Positions 40,318 through 48,542 of a stretch of DNA of 64,000 nt are shown here, in pieces (the first letter of the stretch is position 1; the number at the start of each line of letters is the position of its first letter). Under the pieces are notes generated by a model. It did not search any database, was not told the DNA's origin, and was given only the letters and a program-made list of their open reading frames with translations. A program made the translations under genes and the position numbers. The stretch comes from Pseudobdellovibrionaceae bacterium. Its GTDB lineage: Bacteria > Bdellovibrionota > Bdellovibrionia > Bdellovibrionales > Bdellovibrionaceae. The stretch lies in assembly GCA_021731025.1 (NCBI GenBank), contig JAKFYD010000019.1, positions 1 to 64,000 on the forward strand. Direction: 5' to 3'.

Positions 40318-41964
40318 ATGTTTGTAACGAGCGTAAAATTATTCATATCATGGATTACAATTAGTCTTATCTGCAGTTTGAGTTACGCTCAGTCAGATGC
40401 CGTTACCTTTGGTTACACCACAACGCTTGATGGGCTTAGTTATTCACGTATAGCTAAAGGATCTACAGTGAATTTAACTAATAGTATAGAGCTCTTTGCA
40501 TACGCTAACAATACGGTCAGCGGTTATACTCTCGTTAATAACAATCAGACCTACACCATGAATTTACCATCCGGTACCATCGGGTTTCTCGAATTCAATC
40601 TTAAGGCAAGCAATGTCCCATTGGCCTATTTTGTTTCCATTAATAATGTTCCAACAAACACAATGAAATTTGTTTCCGGAAGAGATTTACAGTTTATGTT
40701 TTCCCGGAATATGTTTGAAACTGCTACATCAAAATCTATTAAAATTGACATCCTGAGAAAATTAAACAATCGCACATGGACGATCGGACAAACTTTTAAC
40801 ATCACTTTAAATTTGCAAGGCGAGGCCCCCGCGCCAAATCCGAATCCTACGCCAACCCCGGTGCCTGCACCTACACCCGGTGGTTATGTCCCTCCAAATA
40901 CAACAACTTGGACTCGCTATGTAAACAATCTTGTACTTAATCCGGCGAAACTTAAATTCGGCGTTAGCCAAATGCCTATGTACAATATTGGCGACCCCTG
41001 TGTGATGTTTGATAAAAAAACCAATAAGTTTCACGCTTATTTTTCCAGCGCTGATATGGGAAGTGATATCGTTGTCATGGGACATGCAGAAAGTAATGAT
41101 GGCGCGAGCTGGACATTGAATCAGCAAATTGCTCTTGGTGGTGGAGGAAATGGCACCTGGGATATGATTTCGATCGAAACCTGCTCTGTGCATTCAGTAG
41201 AGACTTCGCCTGGAGTTTTTAAATACTATATGTTTTATTCGGCAACTTCGACTGACAGTGGACCAGGAGCCAATTCCGATCTTTACGAAGTAGGTCTGGC
41301 TGTTTCTGATAATCCCAATGTCTTTACAAGGATTTCGGCGAGCCAATCACCAAAAGGACAAGCTGGACTTTTATTTGATATCAAAGATGCTTTCGCCCAA
41401 GTAAATCCCGCTGTTGTTAGTGGCTTGGTTACAGATCCAGAAGTCATTTATGAGAATGGAACTTTTAAAATGTGGATGTTCTGCGCTGGACAGAACAGCA
41501 CCGGAAGTTACATCGAAGGTGGCATTTGTTACGCGACCTCAACAAATGGAATTAATTGGACTCATAAAGGCACCTTAAATTCTCTTTTAAATACTTCGAC
41601 TGTGGGAGTCGTCGCGCAACAACCGACTATCATTTACAATGATGTGAAGAAAATTTATGAAATGTGGTTGGTCATTGACGATCCTGCTTATGCAAACTTA
41701 GGGCAGGGTGGACTGGCCGTTGGTGGATATTACCGTGCCACTTCTACAGATGGTATCAACTGGACTTATGCCAGTAAGACTTCTTATGACTTCGCATGGA
41801 ATAAAAACGTTGCCTCGGAAAATATTGGCTTAGTTACCGGGCCGGATATGTTATTCATTAATAATACCTATTACCTCTTTTATCCTTCGTTCACCACTCA
41901 AGGAGTGCCATCTGGGTATTATACTCCTTACACTTGGGGCTTAAACTTAGCGACAAAGAAATGA
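40318..41964 (+). CDS. exported beta-propeller protein, glycoside-hydrolase-like
   Basis: 548 residues from ATG 40318, with GGGGGA upstream. A signal peptide (SWITISLICSLSYA) leads to an N-terminal beta domain, then a Pro/Asn/Thr linker (about 177-196), and a C-terminal five-bladed propeller typical of GH43/GH130-type enzymes: blades start with phrases such as GDPCVMFDKKTNKFHAYFSSAD, DPEVIYENGTFKMWMFCAG, and QPTIIYNDVKKIYEMWLV, each followed by a repeated STDGINWT. It probably binds or cleaves a glycan outside the cell. The exact substrate and family cannot be fixed by eye. Confidence 0.75.
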   Translation: MFVTSVKLFISWITISLICSLSYAQSDAVTFGYTTTLDGLSYSRIAKGSTVNLTNSIELFAYANNTVSGYTLVNNNQTYTMNLPSGTIGFLEFNLKASNVPLAYFVSINNVPTNTMKFVSGRDLQFMFSRNMFETATSKSIKIDILRKLNNRTWTIGQTFNITLNLQGEAPAPNPNPTPTPVPAPTPGGYVPPNTTTWTRYVNNLVLNPAKLKFGVSQMPMYNIGDPCVMFDKKTNKFHAYFSSADMGSDIVVMGHAESNDGASWTLNQQIALGGGGNGTWDMISIETCSVHSVETSPGVFKYYMFYSATSTDSGPGANSDLYEVGLAVSDNPNVFTRISASQSPKGQAGLLFDIKDAFAQVNPAVVSGLVTDPEVIYENGTFKMWMFCAGQNSTGSYIEGGICYATSTNGINWTHKGTLNSLLNTSTVGVVAQQPTIIYNDVKKIYEMWLVIDDPAYANLGQGGLAVGGYYRATSTDGINWTYASKTSYDFAWNKNVASENIGLVTGPDMLFINNTYYLFYPSFTTQGVPSGYYTPYTWGLNLATKK

Positions 41965-42183
41965 TAAGTAGTATAATTTGGGTTGTTTGATAATTTAAAT
42001 CTGTATTAATTTGAAACAATCCAAATTGCTTAACTGACTCATTCAGACTGGTAATCTTGTCAAAAAAATGGGGTTAGATAAATGGTAAAGCATGATTGTC
42101 CTAATCGGGATTGCAAACGCGCCTGGCACTATTACTGGGATCACTTTTACATTTCAGTTCGTTAATCAAAGGAAGTTTTTAAA

Positions 42184-43119
42184 ATGAAAATGCTCAAAGG
42201 TTCTTTTTTATTTTTAGCAGTCATAACGCTCCTCCTCTTTAATAATTGCAATCGATTTGAGACAGCCCCAGATTTGACGGGCTCTATTACAAACCAATCA
42301 ACACAAAACAGTACTATTGATAATCAACCATCAAATAATTTTCCAGATGGCGCGACTCCAGCTCCGGCACCGCAGCCTCAACAGCCTCAGCCGCAACCCT
42401 TTCCAGTTCCAAATGGAAAGATTTGGGTCAATGAACCGGGGGGATTGGCTGTAAAAGTCGATTGTCCTTTCGATGATATTGCTTCCTGTAATTTGGATGA
42501 CTCTTATTCGACGGCGACAATTCAAATGGATAACACTGCGCCAGCGTCCCCTTCGAAAGTGTTGCGTTCGCGCATTGAGGCTAATTCCGAAACCGGTGGG
42601 GTACAGTTGGTTTATGCTTTGGGAGATATTTATCGTGAACTTTATGTCGGGATGATGTGGAGAACAAATGCAGGCTTTGTCACAAATCCGACAGTAGCAA
42701 ACAAAATGTGGTTTATGCGTGGACCTGAAACAAATGGATTCTTTGGACTCAATCTTGGGATAGGGTCCAACACTGGAACTATCGGATTTGGCCATAATAC
42801 GGGTGGTCTTGATAATAGTCATACCTGCGCAGCGGATTTGGGGCTTATTTGCGAGCCTAAGGCCGGAAATTCTCCGGTGACGGTCGGCAAATGGGCTTTG
42901 CTTGAAGCATATATTAAAGCGAGTTCAACAGCGACTTCACGTGATGGTATTGTTAGGTGGTGGGTGAATGGTGTTATGGTTGGAAACTATCAAAATATGA
43001 ACTATCCCGGCGGCATGGACGAATGGATTTGGACCGAGACCTGGGCTAATAAAGCAGTTAATTTACCTGTAGCGCGAGAACACTATTTAGATCATTTGAA
43101 AATTTCTGCTCGTAAATGA
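42184..43119 (+). CDS. exported lipoprotein with lectin/polysaccharide-lyase-like domain
   Basis: 311 residues. The signal MKMLKGSFLFLAVITLLLFNNC has a lipobox-type LFNNC. A Pro/Gln-rich linker (about 55-78) joins it to a beta jelly-roll-type domain with KVLRSRIEANSETGGVQLVY, ELYVGMMWRTN, NKMWFMRGPETNGFFGLNLG and WALLEAYIKASST, as in concanavalin-like lyases and lectins. It shares signal, Pro-rich linker and glycan-domain style with the gene at 40318, so the two may act on one polymer. The 3' end overlaps the convergent DUF1989 gene by 28 bp. Confidence 0.65.
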   Translation: MKMLKGSFLFLAVITLLLFNNCNRFETAPDLTGSITNQSTQNSTIDNQPSNNFPDGATPAPAPQPQQPQPQPFPVPNGKIWVNEPGGLAVKVDCPFDDIASCNLDDSYSTATIQMDNTAPASPSKVLRSRIEANSETGGVQLVYALGDIYRELYVGMMWRTNAGFVTNPTVANKMWFMRGPETNGFFGLNLGIGSNTGTIGFGHNTGGLDNSHTCAADLGLICEPKAGNSPVTVGKWALLEAYIKASSTATSRDGIVRWWVNGVMVGNYQNMNYPGGMDEWIWTETWANKAVNLPVAREHYLDHLKISARK

Positions 43120-43706
43120 TCGAAAATTTCAAACTCAATCGGTTTGCATGAACCATTATTAGTCCCTTCATCAGAACAGGCTGTTAGCCCCACAATCAAG
43201 TCCATTTTAGCTTGGAAAATCACGAAGTCCCCAGCCTTGGAAAGGGGCGCTTGGACCGAGATCTTGCCGTCAGCTTGAATGGGGACATTCATGAAAATAT
43301 TAAAGCTCGTGGAGATCTGGTCTGGATTAACTTCAAAACTTTGGAAGGCCTTCTTAAGATTTTCAAAACAGCTTGGATGGTAATCGGGTTTTCCAGAAAT
43401 CATTTCGAACATCTGTTGGCTGCAGGGGGTGACAAGAAAATCATGACGACCGCAAGTGTCTTCCAGGATTTCTAACATGGCTTTTCCACTTTGAGAGTAA
43501 AGAGTATGCCCACGCGTGAATAATATCGTGTCACAAGTATCTATGGTGCGTCCCGAAGAAAGCGCATCCCAGGGCTCCAGTTGCGAGTAACAGAAAAGAT
43601 CCGAGACTTGCTCTCCGAGAGGATCAATCACTTTTAGTAACTGGCCTTTTTTCAATTGAAAGCCAATGCCAGTTTGCGCTTGAATTGTCTGTCGCTTTAA
43701 ATTCAT
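43092..43706 (-). CDS. DUF1989 / urea carboxylase-associated family protein
   Basis: 204 residues. The N-terminal strand pattern (AQTGIGFQLKKGQLLKVIDPLGEQVSDLFCYS) and the central DTCGRHDFLVTPCSQQMF with HPSCFENL match the DUF1989 family, including the carboxyguanidine deiminase subunits CgdA and CgdB. The conserved Cys and His residues could bind metal. In those systems it removes ammonia from carboxyguanidine during guanidine breakdown. Its ATG overlaps the upstream GntA-like gene (ATGA), so the two proteins are made together. The actual substrate here is not known. Confidence 0.8.
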   Translation of the reverse strand: MNLKRQTIQAQTGIGFQLKKGQLLKVIDPLGEQVSDLFCYSQLEPWDALSSGRTIDTCDTILFTRGHTLYSQSGKAMLEILEDTCGRHDFLVTPCSQQMFEMISGKPDYHPSCFENLKKAFQSFEVNPDQISTSFNIFMNVPIQADGKISVQAPLSKAGDFVIFQAKMDLIVGLTACSDEGTNNGSCKPIEFEIFDHLRAEIFK

Positions 43707-44455
43707 GGTTTGTCGGCACTCTTTAAAAATTTAAACGGGCATTTCCATGTTTCCGGGTTGGTCCGTCCCGAAAATTGAATACTCTCCCAGGTTTCACCAT
43801 ATTTTTCAACCATAGGGTTCATCGCGCCTTGAAAACGTTGGTCTCTTTCGCGATTCACAGCCACCATTTTTTGGTACTGACCTAATTTCATCAGTTGATC
43901 GAATTGGTCAAAGACATTGAAAATTAATGCTGGCTTCGAGAACTCTCGAGCTTTACGAGCACTGCGAGAATGCAAGCCAACAATAAAAAATTCGCTCCCA
44001 CCTAAGGCAAAACGAAATCCAGGATTTGATGGATCTGTGATGGAATTTTTTGGCCAATCGTTTTCACGATCTTCTTCCGAGGTCAGAAAGGAAAGCTCTT
44101 TCCAAAGCGCCTGTTCAAAACTTTCTTCTGTGAAATCTTCTTCTTCAAACACAGCCCAAAAACTAAGAAAGATGGAAGATGTTTTTTTTTGTTCTTGAAG
44201 GAAGAATAAAAGATCTCGGCGCAATTGGCGCCAATACTGGCCGCTGCCTAGGTTTCCATAAAAACCAACTTGGTATTCATCTTTGTGATAGGAACGAAGA
44301 GCTGCCACGCAGGGATAGTCTTTTTGGGTGAGCCTTTGTTTAATTTCGGCTGCTACCATCGAGGTGGGGAAAGAAGTTTCCCTTTCTAAAAAGGAAACGA
44401 GTTCACCATTGCGGGGTCGAAAAAGATGCTCGGTCGGGCTTTGAGTTGATGTCAT
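43703..44455 (-). CDS. YqcI/YcgG (GntA) family protein, putative heme-dependent N-oxygenase
   Basis: About 250 residues from ATG 44455; ATG 44479 is also possible and no ribosome site settles it. Family marks are YPCVAALRSYHKDEYQVGFYGNLGSG (about 50-75), the long helix RRDLLFFLQE, GGSEFFIVGLHSRSARKAREFSKPALIFNVFDQFDQL, and the end WKCPFKF. GntA of guanitoxin synthesis and AglA of argolaphos synthesis belong to this group and N-hydroxylate guanidino compounds with heme and oxygen. It is coupled with a DUF1989 protein, a family that acts on carboxyguanidine, so both could serve one guanidino-compound pathway. Confidence 0.78.
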   Translation of the reverse strand: MTSTQSPTEHLFRPRNGELVSFLERETSFPTSMVAAEIKQRLTQKDYPCVAALRSYHKDEYQVGFYGNLGSGQYWRQLRRDLLFFLQEQKKTSSIFLSFWAVFEEEDFTEESFEQALWKELSFLTSEEDRENDWPKNSITDPSNPGFRFALGGSEFFIVGLHSRSARKAREFSKPALIFNVFDQFDQLMKLGQYQKMVAVNRERDQRFQGAMNPMVEKYGETWESIQFSGRTNPETWKCPFKFLKSADKP

Positions 44456-44721
44456 GGATAGAACTTGTTCATGGAACATGCCGATGGTGGGCTTGGATAT
44501 ACTGCAGGGCTCATTCTTGGGAGGGTGGCTACGTCCTATCTTTCCTCGTAGAAGCAAAAAATTGTATAGAACTTCCAAATCACTTGAAAAAATTAGCGAC
44601 AAAAAGAGCTAGTTTAGCTTGGCTTAATAAACGCCTCAATTATTTGTAATGTATTGAATTTTTCTATTCCGTTCGTATACTGAATAAAATTCCTTCTTTG
44701 AAAAAGAAAAAGGTCACTTTT

Positions 44722-45075
44722 ATGAAAATATTTTGTGCACTCTCCATTCTATTCCTATCTTGGTCAGTTCATTCGAAACTGAATCTGGAAAAGGAAGACT
44801 ACAGAGAAAAAATAAGAGACAACTTACATCTATTTAGGGGCTGCTATGAGGAGGAATTAAAGAATTATCCTCGGCTAGAAGGCCGAGTGGTTGTAGCCTG
44901 GGAAATTGATAATTCAGGTTCAGTTAAAAATGCCAAGGTTAAGGAATCAACATTAAAAAGTCCCGCCGTCGAAAACTGTATGCTAAAAATATTTACAACG
45001 CTTAAATTTCCTAAACCGCCCCCAGACTATTCCGCAACGGTGATCTATCCTTTTGTGTTCACCAAAGGGAGATAA
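44722..45075 (+). CDS. TonB/AgmX C-terminal-like exported protein
   Basis: 117 residues from ATG 44722 with AAGG upstream. A signal peptide (MKIFCALSILFLSWSVHS) leads to one domain: NLHLFRGCYEEELKNYPRLEGRVVVAWEIDNSGSVKNAKVKESTLKSPAVENCMLKIFTTLKFP. The C...C pair and G-x-V-x(4)-I-x(2)-x-G-x-V pattern match AgmX/PglI C-terminal domains of gliding and TonB-linked proteins in deltaproteobacteria. It lacks the membrane anchor of TonB, so it may be a free periplasmic partner. It is followed by the TIGR02147 gene. Confidence 0.75.
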   Translation: MKIFCALSILFLSWSVHSKLNLEKEDYREKIRDNLHLFRGCYEEELKNYPRLEGRVVVAWEIDNSGSVKNAKVKESTLKSPAVENCMLKIFTTLKFPKPPPDYSATVIYPFVFTKGR

Positions 45076-45084
45076 TTTAAGTGT

Positions 45085-45097
45085 TTGCACTCTGCAA
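45085..45097. promoter_or_regulatory. operator-like palindrome TTGCA-ctc-TGCAA
   Basis: A perfect palindrome (6-bp arms from 45084 to 45098) lies 90-102 bp upstream of the TIGR02147 regulator. A near copy (TTGCCATCTGCAA, 45138-45150) lies exactly 53 bp downstream, five helical turns away, and a third copy TTGCA-ctt-TGCAA is at 47141-47153. Confidence 0.6.
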
Positions 45098-45137
45098 ACT
45101 AAATTTAATGTCTATTTTTCCACAGCAAACATATTGA

Positions 45138-45150
45138 TTGCCATCTGCAA
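45138..45150. promoter_or_regulatory. second operator-like site TTGCCATCTGCAA
   Basis: It matches the palindrome at 45085 in 11 of 13 bases, changing only the fifth and sixth positions. It lies 36 bp before the preferred TTG start of the regulator, in the zone where a promoter would be expected. Confidence 0.45.
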
Positions 45151-45186
45151 ACAGATCAAATAGTGGTTTCGGTAGGCGAGGCCAAT

Positions 45187-45972
45187 TTGACGGATTTTCG
45201 TGAAACTCTGAAAAAGACCTTTATTGAAAGAAAGACTAAAAATTCTGTTTATTCTTTAAGAGCTTTTGCCCGTGATTTAAAAATATCTCCGGCATTTCTC
45301 AGTCAGGTTCTTAACGGCCGCAGGTCCCTTGGGCCCGAAAAATCTATAGAGTTGTGCAAGAGATTAAATCTAACTAAAAATCAAACCAATGCCTTTATTG
45401 CTCAAGTCAGATTGAGCCGACTAGCAGATCCCGAACGACGCGCTGATCTTTTGAAAGAAATAAGTCGTCTTTCGCAAAAGCCAAGCAGCTTTGCAAATCT
45501 TGAATTGGATAAATTTTTAATTATTTCTGACTGGTATCACTTTTCGATTTTAGAGTTAACGACTGTGCAGGATTTTATTGGTACACCCGAATGGATCGCA
45601 GAACGCCTTGGCATTTCAAAATACGCCGCTGAATTAGCTCTTAGCCGATTGCTACGTTTGAAGCTCTTGGAAAAAACCGCATCTGGAAAATTGAAAAAGG
45701 CTAAAGATTTTCAACTGGGATCAACTCCTTCGTCGGCGATTCGAAAATATCATGGGCAGATGATTGAGAAAGCAAAAGCCTCAATTGAGGGGCAAAGTTT
45801 TGAGCAAAGGGATATTAGCGGGATTACTTTTTCCATTGATCCTTCGCAACTGCCAGAAGCAAAAGCGCGGATTAAAAGATTCAGAGAAGAAATGAACGAA
45901 TTTTTTGAGCAAGGTAAGAAACAAAAAGTTTACCAGATGTGCATTCAACTTTTTCAATTAGATACAAAGTGA
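45187..45972 (+). CDS. TIGR02147-family (DUF4423) transcriptional regulator
   Basis: About 261 residues from TTG 45187, with GAGG 5 nt upstream; GTG 45163 would add eight residues but has no ribosome site. The N-terminal helix-turn-helix is SLRAFARDLKISPAFLSQVLNGRRSLGPEKSIELCKRL, of the XRE type. A helical linker leads to a winged region (TPEWIAERLGISKYAAELALSRLLRLKLLEKTASGKLKKA), then the ending FREEMNEFFEQGKKQKVYQMCIQLFQL. This family is common in Bdellovibrionota and Fibrobacterota and is thought to be regulatory. It probably binds the TTGCA sites before it. Confidence 0.88.
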   Translation: MTDFRETLKKTFIERKTKNSVYSLRAFARDLKISPAFLSQVLNGRRSLGPEKSIELCKRLNLTKNQTNAFIAQVRLSRLADPERRADLLKEISRLSQKPSSFANLELDKFLIISDWYHFSILELTTVQDFIGTPEWIAERLGISKYAAELALSRLLRLKLLEKTASGKLKKAKDFQLGSTPSSAIRKYHGQMIEKAKASIEGQSFEQRDISGITFSIDPSQLPEAKARIKRFREEMNEFFEQGKKQKVYQMCIQLFQLDTK

Positions 45973-45981
45973 GGGACAACA

Positions 45982-46653
45982 ATGTCTAAATTAGGACTTA
46001 GTTTTTTAGCTGCTTACCTTATTTTTATGCAGGCAGGGATCGCGGGCCAAGACGTTGGCAATGGAGGCGGCTTCGCTCTGTGCAGTGATCAGAAGTTCTA
46101 TTCTTATGATTTCTTAATAACTTTGAAGAATTCATTTGGACCTCCGAAAGAAAATCTTAATTTTAAGCAGCGAATTCAATTTGTTGCCGTTCAGTTGGAG
46201 CGATTGAGGGAGCCTCTTGCAAAAGATTTTGTCGAATTTATGTCGCTTCTCTATACTCAAATTCCGGGAAAAAGATTTCAATGGTATTCTGACATCAATC
46301 TTCCACTGATTTATGATCCCGACCCGATTGCACTCTTGCCAGCTGGATGTAGAGTCCGAAAGCAGGCCGCCTATCATTTTGATCCTATCAATAAGAAGGA
46401 TTATACGACCTATACCTACGATGCTTCATTGATTTCTCGAGTGCAAACCCAAGCCGGTGGCGATTTGCAAATCTCTTATTTATGGATACACGAATGGCTT
46501 TGGAATTATTTTCCACCAGAGAATTTTGTTAAAATGGCTTACTTTAATCGTCTTTTAAATTCCGAAGTGTTGGGAAATCTCAGTGTCGAACAATACCATC
46601 AAATGAGAAACGAATTGTTCGCGCCTAAACAAAACAAACGGAGCCTCCGTTGA
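45982..46653 (+). CDS. exported protein with GNGGG and HEW motifs, function unknown
   Basis: 223 residues, 9 bp after the regulator gene and probably in one operon with it. A signal peptide (LSFLAAYLIFMQAGIAG) is followed by QDVGNGGGFALCSD. The second notable segment is ISYLWIHEWLWNYFPPENFVKM (about 172-193), with His-Glu in a hydrophobic helix. Two cysteines (ALCSD and AGCRV) could pair. The same GNGGG-like start plus HE segment is seen at 21323-22735, though the rest differs. No enzymatic family is recognised. A short palindrome AACGGAG-c-CTCCGTT spans the stop codon. Confidence 0.68.
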   Translation: MSKLGLSFLAAYLIFMQAGIAGQDVGNGGGFALCSDQKFYSYDFLITLKNSFGPPKENLNFKQRIQFVAVQLERLREPLAKDFVEFMSLLYTQIPGKRFQWYSDINLPLIYDPDPIALLPAGCRVRKQAAYHFDPINKKDYTTYTYDASLISRVQTQAGGDLQISYLWIHEWLWNYFPPENFVKMAYFNRLLNSEVLGNLSVEQYHQMRNELFAPKQNKRSLR

Positions 46654-46678
46654 GGACGCTCCATTTTAAAGCCTAATC

Positions 46679-47047
46679 TTAATAAGCTTTACAAGTCATA
46701 CCTCTAACGTCGGGAGCTCCCCAATATCCAGTTTCTCGGTAGGTTTGCTCCCGGCACTGATCCTGCATTTTCCTTTGCGCTACAGTGAGATTTATATCGG
46801 AAGACGACATCGCACGGGTGCTTGTATTTTCGAATCGACATCCAACATAGCCGCCACCTAAGGCCGTGCATTGCAAACCCATGCGTTGGCAAGAATAACA
46901 AGTTTCATTGCAGTTACCACCACTGCAGGACAAAGCATCGATACGATGAACGACGCAGCTGGCTTCGCAGCGATACTCGACAGCGAATGCGGTAGTGGTG
47001 AAACAAGTGGACAATAGACTCAGTAGAACGAAAAAGCGTGTAAACAT
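46679..47047 (-). CDS. small exported Cys-rich protein
   Basis: 122 residues from ATG 47047; GAGGAGA lies directly upstream. The signal peptide MFTRFFVLLSLLSTCFTTTAFA is followed by a mature part with about ten cysteines in EYRCEASCVVHRIDALSCSGGNCNETCYSCQRMGLQCTALGGGYVGCRF, so many disulfides outside the cytoplasm are likely. The C-terminal part is helical and ends in MTCKAY. The palindrome TTGCA-ctt-TGCAA lies 94 bp upstream, suggesting control by the nearby TIGR02147 regulator. Function is unknown. Confidence 0.72.
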   Translation of the reverse strand: MFTRFFVLLSLLSTCFTTTAFAVEYRCEASCVVHRIDALSCSGGNCNETCYSCQRMGLQCTALGGGYVGCRFENTSTRAMSSSDINLTVAQRKMQDQCREQTYRETGYWGAPDVRGMTCKAY

Positions 47048-47140
47048 AGAAGCTCTCCTCTTATGAAATAAGTTTCGAGGAGAGCTAGCATGGCGGTGGA
47101 GCGGTCTCAAATTTTTTCGGTTGAATTGTGGTTAAACTGA

Positions 47141-47153
47141 TTGCACTTTGCAA
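47141..47153. promoter_or_regulatory. operator-like palindrome TTGCA-ctt-TGCAA
   Basis: It differs by one spacer base from the palindrome at 45085-45097, which lies before the TIGR02147 regulator. It is 94 bp upstream of the Cys-rich exported gene on the minus strand and 88 bp beyond the stop of the next gene. Confidence 0.55.
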
Positions 47154-47240
47154 ATGGGCTCTCTCGATAAGACCCGGCAGACAAGAAAAGAAAATTTCAA
47201 AATGGAGAGGTTTTAGTAGCCTTTAATGCATATCTAAGAA

Positions 47241-47690
47241 TTAAAATTGAAAGCTGATAAAAACCTTACTCGTCGATGGATCAAAAAGTACAGCTGATTT
47301 TATTTTTGAATCATTTTGAAGGTACGACTTACCATTCCACCAAATATCAACTATTTGCCAAATCCATATTCCCAAAAATGGGTACTGCGCTGAAGCTATT
47401 ATATCTTTAGTGTTTCCCTCGCATTTATGATTGATAAATCCATCCCTAGGACAGCTCATCCAAAGTAACATTGTTCCAAGAATAATTCCTCCCTGAGTAA
47501 GCAAATAAGTTGTCCCCTTACTTGACTCTCCTTCAATGTAATGTCCTATGCCAAACCCACCAGGCGATATTGTCGTAAGTGTACCACCCAGGTAATAACG
47601 AAATTGTTGAGTATTATTTAAATTATAAGCTTCGCTTGCTAAAACTGTCTGCGAGAAAAAGCATAGAACAAGAATTAAATAGAACTTCAA
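47241..47690 (-). CDS. exported or membrane protein, function unknown
   Basis: About 149 residues if read from TTG 47690, which has GGAGG 5 nt upstream; ATG 47702 overlaps the ribosome site itself and is less likely. The signal peptide is LKFYLILVLCFFSQTVLA. Two or three later hydrophobic segments (YLLTQGGIILGTMLLWMSC and YPFLGIWIWQIVDIWW) could be membrane helices, and a beta-like end VFISFQF with terminal Phe is typical of outer-membrane proteins, so location is open. Two cysteines flank SCPRDGFINHKC. No family is recognised. Confidence 0.62.
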   Translation of the reverse strand: MKFYLILVLCFFSQTVLASEAYNLNNTQQFRYYLGGTLTTISPGGFGIGHYIEGESSKGTTYLLTQGGIILGTMLLWMSCPRDGFINHKCEGNTKDIIASAQYPFLGIWIWQIVDIWWNGKSYLQNDSKIKSAVLFDPSTSKVFISFQF

Positions 47691-47889
47691 TGCAACCTCC
47701 ATTGAAGTTCATAACAATATAATAAGCAGAGTAAATATATTTGTTAACAGTCTGTGTGAAATTCTTTTTACTATGTAAAAATCCCAAAATTATAGAATAA
47801 GTGACCTCAAAACGAAATTATTCTAGCTGTGCAGTTGTTAACTAGGTCCCGAGCCTTTGCTCAAATTTAAAAATTCTTCGATGAAATCG

Positions 47890-48447
47890 TTACGAGCGTG
47901 GCGTGTAGATCGCTGTCATCCCATAATCGGTCCACAAATTTTGCGCAATAGATGGGTCTGCCGCACAGAGCAGGGCATAGTATTCACGATTTAAATTATA
48001 AAAAATAATGTCAGAATCTACGGTTACCGCAAGCTGAGAAGCGCCCGCGAAAAAGCTAATTTCATCCCGCTCGAAGAATTCATCTTGAATAGTCAATTGA
48101 GCATAGGGAGCAAAGGCAAGAGCGCGCTGGGCCGTCGCGTTTAACTCAAATAGTGCGAGATCTTCGACATAAGTTTTTGGATCACGATCCAAACCGATGC
48201 GTTCGGGTTTATATTTTTTAACTCTAAGCATTTCGAACTGGGTCATGTCCACGAAGTTAAAAACTGTGCGAAGACGAAGCATCTCTAGTGAGGTAATACT
48301 TCTAATTCCAAAACAATCTGCAATTTCAAATAAATAAAATTTAAGTATTTTTTCCCATATGGGATCTGGCGGTCCCGACCAGCCATAGCCACCATGTTTA
48401 AAACTTAATAAGGCTCTTTGTTTTTCTTCCTTCATATGAATACCCAT
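47890..48447 (-). CDS. protein of unknown function
   Basis: 185 residues, no signal peptide or membrane helix, so probably cytoplasmic. The sequence is balanced in charge and looks like a folded alpha/beta protein; there is a helical N-terminal half (WEKILKFYLFEIADCFGIRSITSLEMLRLRTVFNFVDM) and a C-terminal half with short strands (AQLTIQDEFFERDEISFFAGASQLAVTVDSDIIFYNL). ATG 48447 or 48435 could be used. It is separated from putA by 95 bp on the same strand. Nothing in it points to a reaction or partner. Confidence 0.6.
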   Translation of the reverse strand: MGIHMKEEKQRALLSFKHGGYGWSGPPDPIWEKILKFYLFEIADCFGIRSITSLEMLRLRTVFNFVDMTQFEMLRVKKYKPERIGLDRDPKTYVEDLALFELNATAQRALAFAPYAQLTIQDEFFERDEISFFAGASQLAVTVDSDIIFYNLNREYYALLCAADPSIAQNLWTDYGMTAIYTPRS

Positions 48448-48516
48448 GACTACACTAATTATTGTCGTGACCGGAACAAGTCACGCCCTGACAGTTGATA
48501 ATTAAAAACCCTAACA

Positions 48517-48534
48517 TCCACCGCCACCTGGCAG
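48517..48534. repeat. 18-bp repeat TCCACCGCCACCTGGCAG, copy 2
   Basis: Identical to 7284-7301 and, like that copy, placed just 3' of a minus-strand gene (9 bp beyond the putA stop). It overlaps the small hairpin GCAGT-aaa-ACTGC at 48531-48543. Confidence 0.55.
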
Positions 48535-48542
48535 TAAAACTG

